64,000 nucleotides of DNA from Streptomyces fulvorobeus (lineage in GTDB: Bacteria; Actinomycetota; Actinomycetes; Streptomycetales; Streptomycetaceae), in NCBI RefSeq assembly GCF_013167895.1, contig NZ_BLWC01000001.1, positions 62,001-126,000 on the forward strand. Reading direction: 5' to 3'. Every line of letters starts with the position of its first letter. Position 1 is the first letter of the stretch. Shown here one piece after another: positions 54,070-63,358 of the stretch. Under the pieces are notes generated by a model, which ran no database searches, was not told where the DNA came from, and saw only the letters and a program-made list of their open reading frames with translations. The position numbers were made by a program, and so were the translations under genes.

Positions 54070-54987
54070 GTCTGATAATTGATCTTGTGGCGGGTCGAGG
54101 TGAGTTGACGGATGCGGCATGGGGCGAATAGAGCCCCTGTTGCCGCAGGTGGACGGACGCGGCCGTCCGTGGCGTGATCACCGGCAGGTGGTCAACGGCG
54201 TGCTGTGGCGGCTGCGGACCGGGGCCCCGTGGCGCGACCTACCCGAGCGGTATGGGCCGTGGCAGACCGTCTACGAGCGGTTCGCCCGCTGGGAGGCCGA
54301 TGGCACATGGGCGAAGCTGCTGGAGCACGTCCAGGTCCGTGACGATGCGGTGGGCCGGGTGGAGTGGACCGTCGCCGTCGACTCCACGGTCAACCGGGCC
54401 CATCAGCATGCCGCAGGCGCCCGTAAAAGGGGGACGTGGACGGGGACGAACTGGAAGATCCGGGCCGCTCGCAGGCGTGCCAGGCACTCGGTCGGTCTCG
54501 GGGCGGGTTGACCACCAAGGTCCATCTCGCCGTCGACGGCCGGGAGCTGCCGCTGTCGATTGTGCTCACACCCGGAAACGTCAACGACGCCACAGCGTTC
54601 GCCGATGTCCTCAATGGGGTACGCACTCCTCGGGCCGGCACGGGCCGTCCGCGCACGACACCGGACCGTGTGCTGGGTGATAAGGCGTATTCCAGCAGGG
54701 CCATCCGTCATCTGCTGAGGCGTCGGGGTATCGCTGCCACGATCCCCGAGCGCCGCGACCAGGTGGCCAACCGTCGGCGCCGGGGCGCCGCGGTGGTCGG
54801 CCACCCGTCTTCGACACGGAGATCTATCGCGACCGCAACGTGGTCGAACGATGCTTCGCTCGCCTAAAACAGTTCCGCGCGATCGCAACCAGGTTCGACA
54901 AGCTCGCGAACCGGTACCGCGCGGGAGTCGTCCTGGCCTCCCTGATCCTCTGGCTCCGTGAAGCGGCCAGGTGATCATTTGTCAGAC
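54070..54987 (+). mobile_element. IS5-family insertion sequence with frameshifted transposase
   Basis: The ends are imperfect inverted repeats (GTCTGATAATTGATC at 54070 and GATCATTTGTCAGAC ending 54987). The transposase is spread over three frames: RIEPLLPQVDGRGRPWRDHR to WTVAVDSTVNRAHQHAAGAR, then LTTKVHLAVDGRELPLSIVL to GDKAYSSRAIRHLLRRRGIA, then VVERCFARLKQFRAIATRFD ending at TGA 54972. All DDE blocks are present, but several shifts (near 54112, 54435, 54790) make a working protein unlikely. Confidence 0.8.
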
Positions 54988-55594
54988 AGGCCCTGGGGCC
55001 TTCCGGTCCCGATCCTGGATGCCCTGGAGTGCTCCCGCTTCCCCCCGTTACCGTTTTCGTGGCTCCGCAACGGGCTCACGGCCTTCGGGTCCGCCACGAC
55101 TTCCCCCATTGTTGTTGATGATCCGGGGGGTGGTGTCACCGGGCCCGAAGGCATCGACGGACCGCTGATGAGGGGCTTGAGTACCGGCACGCTCCAGGTA
55201 CGGCTTGGTCTTCAACTCCGCAAAAAGTCACCTTGCCTGATGGGGAGCCAGATCCGGAATGTCTTCAACTACCGGGTCTGCACTGGGAAGTAACACGGAA
55301 GAATGAGATGAAGGGATTCATTTCTCTTCGGACTCTCGTCGTTCCCGCCCGCTCTGCCCTGCAATGCCAGGGCCCCGGTCGGCTCGGCGGGCTTCAGCGG
55401 CCTCTTCCTCCGTAGAATGCACAGCGTGACGCTTAGCACACTCTGAGCGAGTGGCGACCTTGCTTCCCGCCAGGGCCCTGAAGGGCCAATTGGTCAAGGG
55501 CGCCTTGAGTGCATCTGGCCTGAGTTGAACTCGCGGAACTGCCTATCGGAGAGCTCACCGTTGGCCAGGCCGCCCCGGTGACAGCCTCCCCGGG
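54988..55594. other. Region without an intact gene
   Basis: A plus-strand frame ending at 55293 (…RNVFNYRVCTGK) has mixed composition, no ribosome-binding site and no family match. Nothing else is supported. Confidence 0.3.
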
Positions 55595-55810
55595 TTCAAG
55601 CAGTACCCCGACAGCGAGAACGAGTACGCAGTCATGCTCGATGGGCATCACACCCTGCTGCATGAGTTGGGTCCCAACGACACTGAGCTGCATGTGGTCA
55701 CCCGCGATTGGAACGGGGATCTCGATTCCGTCGTGCGCATGCCACAGTTCCGGGATGTCGATCCGGATGCCCAGCACTGGGCAGCCAGGTCCACGACGAC
55801 TATTTCCTGA
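55595..55810 (+). pseudogene. Fragment of an unknown protein
   Basis: 71 codons (FKQYPDSENEYAVMLDGHHT, LLHELGPNDTELHVVTRDWN, GDLDSVVRMPQFRDVDPDAQ) with natural acidic composition end at TGA 55808. Upstream the frame is broken and no start exists. Family not recognised. Confidence 0.35.
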
Positions 55811-56345
55811 TGACATCGTGTGCGAGCACGAATGCATCAGCACCCACCCGCGGAGCAGGCAGGCTCGGGACGCCCGCACCGGCGGGTTAACTCGGTAACG
55901 GCACACCCAGGCACACCACAGTTACGGTTCCGGCGATCCACGTCCCCCACAGCGCCCACGCAGACGCTGCCGCCACCAGCTGGAGCACGACCAGCAAGAT
56001 GGTGGCGCTGCCCGGCCCGGCAAAGGGCGCCATCTCAGCCGGGCTGGTCGCCCAGGGTGCTGAAGACGGCAGCCAGCCGGGTCAGCAGCACGACGGCGCC
56101 GATCGCCAGCGAGACTGAGTGAGACCACAGGGCCCGGAGGGTGCACACCCCAGCGGTCGCCTGCCGGCGAAGCGCATGCCGCCTCGGACGTGTCGTGCCC
56201 CGGCCGTTGCGTCCTGGTCCTCACGGAGCGTATGACGGTCTCCTGGCCTCGATCGGCAAAGGCGGCGCCTCGGACAACGGCTCGGCCGGAGCCTTCCCCT
56301 TCACAGAGGGCTGTGGGAGGACAGGGAGGGGCCGGTAGCGGTTTG
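55811..56345. other. Region without an intact gene
   Basis: I saw no frame with a credible start or family match. On the minus strand around 55930-56120 hydrophobic-looking codons may be the remains of a small membrane protein, but this is not firm. Confidence 0.3.
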
Positions 56346-56930
56346 TCATCCTTCGGATGTGTGATCAGTGAGGTCGGCCTGGAAGCCGGCGATCAGGGTG
56401 TCGATGAGAAAGTGGAAACTCCGTGTGACGTCGCGGGGCATCCCGAAGCCGCCGGCGCCCTCAAGGGTGACGAACCCGTGAAGTGCTGATCGCATCGCCC
56501 GTGCGGAGTCGACTACGCGCGCCTCGGCCAGGCCGAAACCGGCGAGGACGTCGAGCAGGACCTGCAACGCCTCTTCGCTGACGCGGCGGTCCTCCTCATC
56601 ACCGGCCGCCGGAACGGGGACGGTGGCGGCGTAGCGGCCGGGATGTTCCAGGGCCCAGTGGCGGTAGCTGTCGGCGAACGTCCGGACCGCGTCCGGGCCG
56701 GAACGGCCGACCGACTCCCGGGCCAGCTGATGGGCGAATTCACCCTTGGCCTGGACGGAGATGCCGTGCCGTAGTTCGTGCAGGGAGCCGACGTGCTTGT
56801 ACAGGGACGGCGGCCGTACGCCGAGCCTGTCGGCCAGCAGACCCATGGTCAGGCCCGCCAGACCGACCTCGTCGGCGAGCGCCGCTCCCGCCGCGATGAC
56901 GGCCTTCGTATCGAGGCCAGCTCTAGGCAC
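56346..56930 (-). CDS. TetR family transcriptional regulator
   Basis: 194 residues. The best start is GTG 56930 (VPRAGLDTKAVIAAGAALAD), which overlaps the last codons of the upstream hydrolase gene, implying translational coupling. The helix-turn-helix is GLTMGLLADRLGVRPPSLYK then HVGSLHELR, and the C-terminal ligand domain has the WHG-like features SYRHWALEHPGRYAATVPVP. It presumably represses the hydrolase operon; a repeat-rich site lies upstream at 57786-57829. The ligand is unknown. Confidence 0.9.
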   Translation of the reverse strand: MPRAGLDTKAVIAAGAALADEVGLAGLTMGLLADRLGVRPPSLYKHVGSLHELRHGISVQAKGEFAHQLARESVGRSGPDAVRTFADSYRHWALEHPGRYAATVPVPAAGDEEDRRVSEEALQVLLDVLAGFGLAEARVVDSARAMRSALHGFVTLEGAGGFGMPRDVTRSFHFLIDTLIAGFQADLTDHTSEG

Positions 56931-57759
56931 GGGCGTGTGCTCCGAGGAATGTAAGCATGAGGGAGACCGTCTCCTCGGGGTACTGGTCGTGCGGATAATG
57001 GCCGGCTCCCTCGACCACCGCGAGCTCTCCGACACCGGCCGGCATCGCGGCCACGATCGCCTCGCCCTCGGCGCGCGGATCGACCCAGTCGGGGTCGAGC
57101 GAGCCCTGCACGATCAGGGCAGGGCACCGTACGTTGCCCAACTGGGCGCCGGCGTCGGTCGGCGCCGACTGCCCCATCTTCTGCATCGCCCGCATCCGGC
57201 CGGGCTCGCCGAGCATCGCCTCGATGCGGGCCAGCCGGTCGCTCCAGTCGGCCGGCTTGCGGTCCGGGTAGGCGTGGTCGAGATAGCGGGACCACAGTCC
57301 CACGCTGCCGAACAGGCTGGCGCCAAGCAGCCGGAAGGCACCCTTGCGGTAGCTCTTCGAGCGGAAGTCGCCGAGTTTGATCGACTGCGCGCGCGTGAAG
57401 GGGCCCAACTCTATGATGCCTCTGACCAGGTCCGGATCCTGTGCGGCCGCGATGGTGGCGGCGCCGCCGGAGATCGAGTGGCCGACCAGGACGGCCGGAC
57501 CGCTGTCGAGGTGGCGGATCACCCCGAGCAGATCGCCCGCGATGTCGGTACGCGAGTAGGAAGGCCACTGCGCACTGGACTCACCACAGCCCCGCAGGTC
57601 GACCGCGGCCACTCGATACCCCGCCGCCACCAGACGCGGCAGGACGAACCTGTACGCCGTGCGGCTGTCCCCCATGCCGTGGGCCAGGACGACCAGGGGG
57701 CCTTCTCCTGCGGCCTCGTAGGCGATGGTGCCGCCCGGGGCGGAGACGAACTCAGCCAT
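56923..57759 (-). CDS. Alpha/beta hydrolase
   Basis: 278 residues from ATG 57759. The oxyanion segment VVLAHGMGDSRTAYRFVLPR, nucleophile Ser in AVLVGHSISGGAATIAAAQD, acid Asp in LIVQGSLDPDWVDPRAEGEA and His in VVEGAGHYPHDQYPEE give a full catalytic triad. Such enzymes hydrolyse esters, lactones or epoxides. It is the first gene of a two-gene unit with the TetR regulator, whose start overlaps its stop. Confidence 0.92.
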   Translation of the reverse strand: MAEFVSAPGGTIAYEAAGEGPLVVLAHGMGDSRTAYRFVLPRLVAAGYRVAAVDLRGCGESSAQWPSYSRTDIAGDLLGVIRHLDSGPAVLVGHSISGGAATIAAAQDPDLVRGIIELGPFTRAQSIKLGDFRSKSYRKGAFRLLGASLFGSVGLWSRYLDHAYPDRKPADWSDRLARIEAMLGEPGRMRAMQKMGQSAPTDAGAQLGNVRCPALIVQGSLDPDWVDPRAEGEAIVAAMPAGVGELAVVEGAGHYPHDQYPEETVSLMLTFLGAHARA

Positions 57760-57785
57760 GACATCTCCCTGCTCGTTAAGTGCAG

Positions 57786-57829
57786 TAGCTGTGAGCTAAT
57801 GCAACTAGCCACAAGCTAATGAATGTAGC
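57786..57829. promoter_or_regulatory. Probable TetR operator with overlapping repeats
   Basis: AGCTAATG occurs twice (near 57795 and 57814), and GCTA/TAGC half-sites form short inverted repeats (TAGCTGTGAGCTA; GCTAATGCAACTAGC), in an AT-rich patch 27-70 bases upstream of the hydrolase start. TetR binding is inference from position. Confidence 0.5.
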
Positions 57830-58207
57830 CAAGGGCGTCAACCGCAGCTGGGTCCGGGGGCGCGTGCGAAAGTTCAGCTCGGTCGGGGACGGGCCGGCAG
57901 GAGAAAGCGCTGATGCGTAGATCGGCCGAGCCCGCGGCGTTGTCACTGGGTGGTGCTACGGGAACGGACGCGATCAGGTCGAGCCTGCGGAGACAGCCAT
58001 GCCCGAGCAGCCCACCGTTTCAGCCAGAACTTCACGCCACACGATCCCGGTCCGTACTGCCGCACCCGCTCCGAGCCCGCCACCCGGCCGTGAAGAGGTC
58101 GATCCGCTCGACCGGGGTACGTGAGATAACCGAAGGCCACATTCATCACCCTCTGCAGAGAGTCCCCACCTGCATTCACCGCCTTCCGCAATGGAACGGA
58201 CAGCTGG
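57830..58207. other. Intergenic region
   Basis: No supported gene between the divergent hydrolase and 58208 genes. Confidence 0.4.
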
Positions 58208-58912
58208 ATGAACCTTCTCGCCCCCCTCGCCTACCGAGCGGCACGGACCGTCGCCCGCCGTCGCGGTGACCGGCCGGCCCTGCACCCTTCCGGGACGATC
58301 GTCGGAGGGCGTCTCGTCGTTCCTCGTCACCAGACCCCACGGGGTGTGCCGTGGCTCGACTCTCCAGGTTCCTACGATGTGACAGCACGCTGGTCCCGCG
58401 CTGCCGGACTGCCGCGGCCGCTGCCGGACGGCACCGGTCTGGCGCTGCGGGTCGAAGACATCGGCGGGCCCGGCCGCTGCCTGGAGCTCCTCCTGACGAG
58501 CAGTGGCCGTGGCCGGTGGACCCGCCACATTCCACTCCCCCGCACGTCCGCCACGGTCGGGCCGTACTCCACTCTCGTGTCCTATGTGGTCGGCGGGCAC
58601 CGAGGAGTGCTGGCCGTGTTCCCGGTGCCCGGAACCGCACGAATTCCCGCATACCCGGCAGCGGTGGGGGCATCCGTGTCGCGGGGCCCCGTGGAGTTCG
58701 TACTCTGTATCGGGGCGGCTGCGGCCTGGCTGCCCCTGGGTCGTCTCATCCTCCAGGGCCCAAGCCCCTACCCGAATGGCAAGGGCGAGATGGCGTTCGA
58801 CCCGTACCACAGCTCACTGCCGGGTTTTCGTCCCGTCGACTTCCTCAGGTCCCTCCGCGTCGCCGCCTACGCGGGCTCACGAGAAGGGCGGCTCGCCCCG
58901 CCGCCCTCCTGA
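58208..58912 (+). CDS. Conserved actinobacterial protein, phosphodiesterase-annotated family
   Basis: 234 residues from ATG 58208. The sequence GGRLVVPRHQTPRGVPWLDS, YDVTARWSRAAGLPRPLPDG, TGLALRVEDIGGPGRCLELL and FDPYHSSLPGFRPVDFLRSL matches a family common in Streptomyces, often labelled phosphodiesterase without evidence. The layout (an N-terminal beta region with R-W-S-R and a late D-P-Y-H) faintly resembles catalase-related folds. There are no membrane segments. Its role is unknown; it precedes, in the opposite direction, the DUF1360 gene. Confidence 0.7.
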   Translation: MNLLAPLAYRAARTVARRRGDRPALHPSGTIVGGRLVVPRHQTPRGVPWLDSPGSYDVTARWSRAAGLPRPLPDGTGLALRVEDIGGPGRCLELLLTSSGRGRWTRHIPLPRTSATVGPYSTLVSYVVGGHRGVLAVFPVPGTARIPAYPAAVGASVSRGPVEFVLCIGAAAAWLPLGRLILQGPSPYPNGKGEMAFDPYHSSLPGFRPVDFLRSLRVAAYAGSREGRLAPPPS

Positions 58913-58993
58913 GAGGGCGGTGCGGCAACAGCGACCGAACCGCCGGCCCGGCCGACCGCGGCCGCGACCGCTCGCCCGGGATCGGGGTCCGCC

Positions 58994-59539
58994 TCACTCC
59001 CCGTTCTTCTGCAGCAGGCAGTCGTAACCCAGCTGCATGGTGTCGGCCACCGCCAGGGCGGTGAGGCCCCCCGTCACGGTTCGGGTGGCCCTCGGCCACA
59101 ACAGCTGGGCGCCGGTGAAGGTGGTCGTCAGCCAGACGCTCATACAGAACGGGCAGGTGACCAGCTCACCCGCGGTCGAGCGGATGCCGCCCCCACGGGG
59201 ACTCTCGCTCACTTCAGCAGGCCCTGTGGCCGACTCGTACCGCGTGAAAGGCGCCCGGAGCGGGCTCGTGACAGACCCCTTGCTGAGCAGGCGACTCAGA
59301 CGGAACACGGCAGCCGCCGTCAGCACGACGTCCCGTGGGTCGGGACGCTCCGGAAGCCTTGTCTTCCTCTTGGCAATGACCGCGGCCCAGGCGGCCGTGT
59401 ACGCACCGAATGCGACGACAGCGCCGAGATGCCCGCCGAGGCGCCGTTCTTCCTGCGCCGAATAGGCCCTGCTCATTCGTCGGAACGCCTTCCCGACCTT
59501 GTGCAGGCGGGTACCTTCCTCGCTTGCGTCGTGATTCAC
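58994..59539 (-). CDS. DUF1360 family membrane protein
   Basis: 181 residues from GTG 59539, which follows GGAGG. DUF1360 features are RDVVLTAAAVFRLSRLLSKG, SVTSPLRAPFTRYE and the CPFCMSVWLTTTFTGAQLLW motif, with three to four membrane helices (HLGAVVAFGAYTAAWAAVIA first). The C-x-x-C could bind metal or form a disulfide. The family is found in many bacteria and is uncharacterised; in Bacillus a relative is in the spore coat/YjcA-like group. Confidence 0.85.
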   Translation of the reverse strand: MNHDASEEGTRLHKVGKAFRRMSRAYSAQEERRLGGHLGAVVAFGAYTAAWAAVIAKRKTRLPERPDPRDVVLTAAAVFRLSRLLSKGSVTSPLRAPFTRYESATGPAEVSESPRGGGIRSTAGELVTCPFCMSVWLTTTFTGAQLLWPRATRTVTGGLTALAVADTMQLGYDCLLQKNGE

Positions 59540-59695
59540 AGCAGCAGCCTCCGCTGGTTGGTGGTGTGGTCTGGCCCGAAGGCACGATGAGGTGTGCCGA
59601 ACGGGGGTGGGACAGTGTCTGCGGACCCGTCGGCACGGAAGCCGACGCGCACCGTGCGCTCGTGAGCAGCGCGACAACGTGCCTGGGCTTCGCCG

Positions 59696-60147
59696 TTACG
59701 GATTCGTCGTGGTGCGGCGGCGGGTGAGCAGGGCGCCCAGCGCGATCATGCCGATACCGAGAACGAAATGCAGCCAGTTGTCCGCTGTGTTCAGCGGGAC
59801 GAAGTTGGCGCTGCTGTCGTGGCCGACGAACAGTCCGTAGAGCCACAGCACCAGGTAGACGGCTCCACCGGCCAGCAGGAACGTCCGCGCTGCCGAGAAG
59901 CTGCGGGCCATGGCCAGGCCAGCGACACCGAAGGCGAGATGCACGAGGTTGTGCAGGATGGAGACCTGGAAGATGCCCAGTAGCTGGGCGTTCGAGTCGT
60001 GCGAGGCGAACTTCATGGTGTCGTAGTCGGTGGTGACCCCGGGGATGAACCCGAGGATTCCCACCAGCAGGAACACGGCTCCGACGATTGCGCCGCCTGC
60101 TGGACCGGAGTCCGGGCACCTCTGGGGGCGGGGGTGTGGGTGGTCAT
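59696..60147 (-). pseudogene. DUF4383 membrane protein, probable frameshift near the N terminus
   Basis: The body shows four membrane helices (VGAVFLLVGILGFIPGVTTD, LGIFQVSILHNLVHLAFGVA, TFLLAGGAVYLVLWLYGLFV, NWLHFVLGIGMIALGALLTR) typical of DUF4383. The natural start is ATG 60147 after GAGAAGG, reading TTHTPAPRGARTPVQQA, but this is one frame off the body. Restoring one base near 60095 gives a continuous 150-residue protein (…VQQAAAIVGAVFLLVG). A TTG start at 60154 would be in frame but sits on the ribosome-binding site. Mutation or sequence error. Confidence 0.7.
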
Positions 60148-60226
60148 GGCCCAACCTTCTCTCTCTTCAGGGGCACTCAGGTCAGCGCCTGATGTGGGCG
60201 CGAGTACCCCAGCACCACTTCGCTAT

Positions 60227-60337
60227 TCAGGAAAGGCCAGGAAAGGTCTGTCCTTTCCACGCACCGCTGAGGACGGGCCGGCCAGCCGCTCGACGGTCGT
60301 GCTCCTCCACCCTTTGGGACGGTGTCTGCTCACTCAT
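60227..60337 (-). CDS. Short peptide frame with good ribosome-binding site
   Basis: 36 residues from ATG 60337 (MSEQTPSQRVEEHDRRAAGR…), 7 bases after AAGGAG. It may be a small protein or the stub of a truncated gene; no family recognised. Confidence 0.35.
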   Translation of the reverse strand: MSEQTPSQRVEEHDRRAAGRPVLSGAWKGQTFPGLS

Positions 60338-60530
60338 GTGGGATCTCCTTGCCGTACGCCGCGATGTCGGCGCCGCGGGTTTTGGTGCCGTATGGCACCT
60401 TCCGTCCGGCTGCTGAGTACCCCGAACGTGCCCGTGCACACCCCACAGGCATCACGACGTGCGACTGCGCGTGGTGTCTGCTCGGGACCGAGGCGTGTCG
60501 CCCCGGACAGTCGCCGCTTTGACGTGTACT

Positions 60531-61448
60531 TCAAGGGCCGGACGGTTCGGCGGTTGATGTCGGGCCGGTTGTGTCCGCCGAGAGTGACGTGCGGGTGTAG
60601 GAACGGCTCGTTTCGTGGCACAGCGCAGTGCGGTTCGCTGCGGTCGTACGGGAGCGGAGGCCGGTCGCCGCTCGCGGCGTGCGGCCGGCGACCGATCGGC
60701 GTCGGCGGTGTGCTCGGGCGCGGCCGGTCGCCTGGTACCAGGAGGCGGCGAGCACGGCTCCGAGGGCGGCTTCCACCAGATCGCCGCCGTAGTACATGAC
60801 CTGGGCGCCGGTATGCAGGTCGGCGGTGGCGAAGGCGGTGGCTGGCGGCGGTGACCCGTACAGGGACTTGGCGAGTACGGCGTGCGCGGCGCCGGCAGCC
60901 AGCAGGGTCACCCCACGCAAGGGGAGGCTCCAACGGCGGTGTACGGGTTCCAGCTGGCAGACGGAGAACGTGAGGAGCAGCCCGGCGGCCAGGACGTGCG
61001 CGTGCACCACTGCGTTCCACAGAGGGTGGTGGTGGGTGAGGGCGAACAGTTCTGTGCGGTACAGCAACCACAGCCCTCCGAGATCGATCAGAGCCGCTAG
61101 CGGCGGAAAGACCAGCCACCCGACGGGACGCGCCTGCGCCAGGCGCAGAAGGCCCCGGCGTGGCGCCGGAGGCAGGATGCGCAGGGCCAAGGGGAGAGGA
61201 CGGGCCAGGACGAGCAGCAGCGGTGCCGCCATACCCAGGAGCAGGTGCTCGATCATGTGTGCGGTGAACGGCGGGCCTGGCGGCGTGCTGATCGCAGACC
61301 ATGCCACACCCGTACATCCGGCGGTGAAGGACACCGTCCGCCACCGGGGCCACATGTCCCCTCGCCGCCACAGTCGGCCCGCGGCAAACCAGTAGGCGGC
61401 CGCGGAGACCGCCGCGACCACAGCCAAGAGGTGTCCGAACAGGTCCAC
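60531..61448 (-). CDS. CtaG-like (caa3-type cytochrome oxidase assembly) membrane protein
   Basis: 305 residues from GTG 61448. Seven or so membrane helices carry the CtaG_Cox pattern: FTAHMIEHLLLGMAAPLLLV, HPLWNAVVHAHVLAAGLLLT with conserved histidines, and TADLHTGAQVMYYGGDLVEA. Bacillus CtaG helps assemble caa3 oxidase; actinomycete relatives may act in copper handling. The last ~65 residues (RARAHRRRRSVAGRTPRAAT onward) are non-membrane and Arg/Thr-rich, unusual for the family, perhaps from loss of the original stop. It follows the DUF2243 gene by 34 bases, forming an operon. Confidence 0.85.
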   Translation of the reverse strand: MDLFGHLLAVVAAVSAAAYWFAAGRLWRRGDMWPRWRTVSFTAGCTGVAWSAISTPPGPPFTAHMIEHLLLGMAAPLLLVLARPLPLALRILPPAPRRGLLRLAQARPVGWLVFPPLAALIDLGGLWLLYRTELFALTHHHPLWNAVVHAHVLAAGLLLTFSVCQLEPVHRRWSLPLRGVTLLAAGAAHAVLAKSLYGSPPPATAFATADLHTGAQVMYYGGDLVEAALGAVLAASWYQATGRARAHRRRRSVAGRTPRAATGLRSRTTAANRTALCHETSRSYTRTSLSADTTGPTSTAEPSGP

Positions 61449-61482
61449 CTCGGGGCCGGGACGGGGTGAGCGAGCACGAATG

Positions 61483-61974
61483 TCACGGTGCCGACCTGGC
61501 CCGGCCGAGGCGGCCCGCGCGGATGCCCAGCACCAGGCCGATCAGGAGGAGCGTCAGGCCGGCCAGATTCCACGCCACGTCGTACGGTGTGACGTCCACG
61601 CCGTACCTGATCTGGTGCAGCCGGAGCAGTTTGTGATCGACGATCCCGTCGAACAGCTGAAAGGCGCCCAGCCCCAGGAAGAAGCCGGCCCAGCCAGGGG
61701 CCGGGGCCAGAGTGCGGGACCGGCGAAGATCCGCGTAGAGGAAGAACCCGGCGATCAGAGCCAGTAGCTCCGCGGTGTGCAGCAGCCCGTCCGACGTCAG
61801 GCCCATGCTGCTGGTGGAGCGGTCGTAGAAGTGGTGCCATCCCAGGATCTGGTGGAAGACGATCTCATCGACAGCCGCCATCACCGCCGCCCCGATCAGT
61901 CCGCACACCGCCATCGACCTGCGAGGCGCGGGTTCCGCCCGGGGGACGGAGTGCTGGTTGACCGATGAGTTCAT
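61483..61974 (-). CDS. DUF2243 family membrane protein
   Basis: 163 residues from ATG 61974 after AGGAGG; an ATG at 62007 is less well placed. Four membrane helices carry the DUF2243 motifs AAVMAAVDEIVFHQILGWHH, FFLGLGAFQLFDGIVDHKLL and RLHQIRYGVD, with conserved histidines that could bind a metal. DUF2243 and CtaG-like genes often sit together in actinomycetes, which suggests a shared oxidase or copper role; experimental function unknown. First gene of a two-gene unit. Confidence 0.88.
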   Translation of the reverse strand: MNSSVNQHSVPRAEPAPRRSMAVCGLIGAAVMAAVDEIVFHQILGWHHFYDRSTSSMGLTSDGLLHTAELLALIAGFFLYADLRRSRTLAPAPGWAGFFLGLGAFQLFDGIVDHKLLRLHQIRYGVDVTPYDVAWNLAGLTLLLIGLVLGIRAGRLGRARSAP

Positions 61975-62223
61975 GAAGGCCGCCTCCTGATCTGGGCCGT
62001 CTGCCATCGGGTACGCCTACCCGCTCGTGTATCAGGGAGCCGTCGGCTGCTGCATCCGGGTGAGTGGCCCGGCTACCGGGCGGCGCTTCGCGCGACAGGT
62101 CCCGTACCGCTGGGTGGCACGGGTTGCGGCGCTTCGCGGTACTCGCGGCACCCGTGCCGGGCTCGTCGGTGCACGCCCTCGCCGTGGAGGAGTGGTGGGG
62201 GGGCGGCGTGCAGTACCTCTCTC

Positions 62224-62995
62224 GTGTCGCGGGCCCTGCGACCCCGTTCCCTTACAGCACCGAGGCCGACGGAACTGGGCTGCGACACCGTCGGGGAGTC
62301 GCTCATCCGGTACGGGTCGATCACGCTGCTGACCGACCCCAACTTCCTGCACCGGGGCAGCTTCGCGTACCTGGGCAACGGACTCTTCTCCCGGCGCCTG
62401 ACCGAGCCGGCGATCGGGGTACGCGATCTGCCGCCCGATCTGCATGGTGTGCTCCTTTCGCATCTGCACGGAGACCACTGGGACCGGGTCGCCCGCCGAG
62501 GACTGGACCGCGGACTGCCGATCATCAGGACCCCGCACGCCTCGCGCCTTCTCCCGGGCGATCGGCCTGCGCACCTGGCAGTCACACACACTCGTGCGCG
62601 ACCGCACCCAGGTGCACGTCACAGCGCTACCGGGCCGTCATGGCCCCGGGCTCGTCCAGGCGTTCCTCCCGCCCGTCATGGGAAGCCTGCTGGAGTTCGG
62701 CCCGCGAGGTGTGCCCCCACTTCTGCGGCTGTACATCACCGGTAACACCCTCATGTTTCCCGGCATCAAGGAGATCTCTCGGCGCCACCCGGACCTCCAT
62801 CTGGCCGTTCCCCAACTGGGCGGCACCACACTGCCGGGCGGCCTGCTGGTGACCATGGACGCGCGCAGCCCGCTTTCCGACTTCCTCGCCGAGGCGGATC
62901 GCGGGGGCTTCGCGGCCGACGTCGTGCGCTGCGGCAGGGGTGAGCAGGTGCAGGTCGGCCTCTCCGCCGACGACGTGCGGCGCATGCCTTGGTGA
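62224..62995 (+). pseudogene. MBL-fold metallo-hydrolase, frameshifted
   Basis: One frame reads ESLIRYGSITLLTDPNFLHR, LPPDLHGVLLSHLHGDHWDR with the H-x-H-x-D-H zinc motif, and ends out of phase near 62555. The next frame continues WQSHTLVRDRTQVHVTALPG, RHGPGLVQAFLPPVMGSLLE, LYITGNTLMFPGIKEI to TGA 62993, completing a UlaG-like hydrolase. The N-terminal first strand is also in another frame. At least two shifts, so probably inactive. Confidence 0.65.
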
Positions 62996-63032
62996 CTCGG
63001 AGAGCCTGGACGCACGGGAGCGGGCATCGAGG

Positions 63033-63067
63033 CTCGTACGAGGCGCCTTCTCCTCGGCTCGTACGAG
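63033..63067. repeat. Two copies of palindrome CTCGTACGAG
   Basis: CTCGTACGAG occurs at 63033-63042 and 63058-63067, 25 bases apart, about 300 bases upstream of the GPP34 gene. It could be a pair of operator sites; the 63.0-63.36 kb gap holds no supported gene. Confidence 0.35.
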
Positions 63068-63358
63068 GTGAGCACTCCTCGGGCGGTCTCGCAACTGATT
63101 CACGACTGCTCAGGTCGAGCGAGGACTGTTCGGTGGTGCCGGTCCTGCAGAAGTGGATGGACATGCCGGAGCATGGGCTGGTGGCTGTCCGGCGCTCTTG
63201 GCGATTACGCACCTCAGCAAGCCGGTCCTTCGGGAAAGGGGTTCGGTTGTGCGGGAGCGGGCGATACTGGTCGTGACTGTCGCTCCGCCGCCGGGCCGAC
63301 TCCTGGCGGCTGGGCGGTGGAGACGCACTTGTGTCGATGTCTCCGAGGGGAGCCGTTC

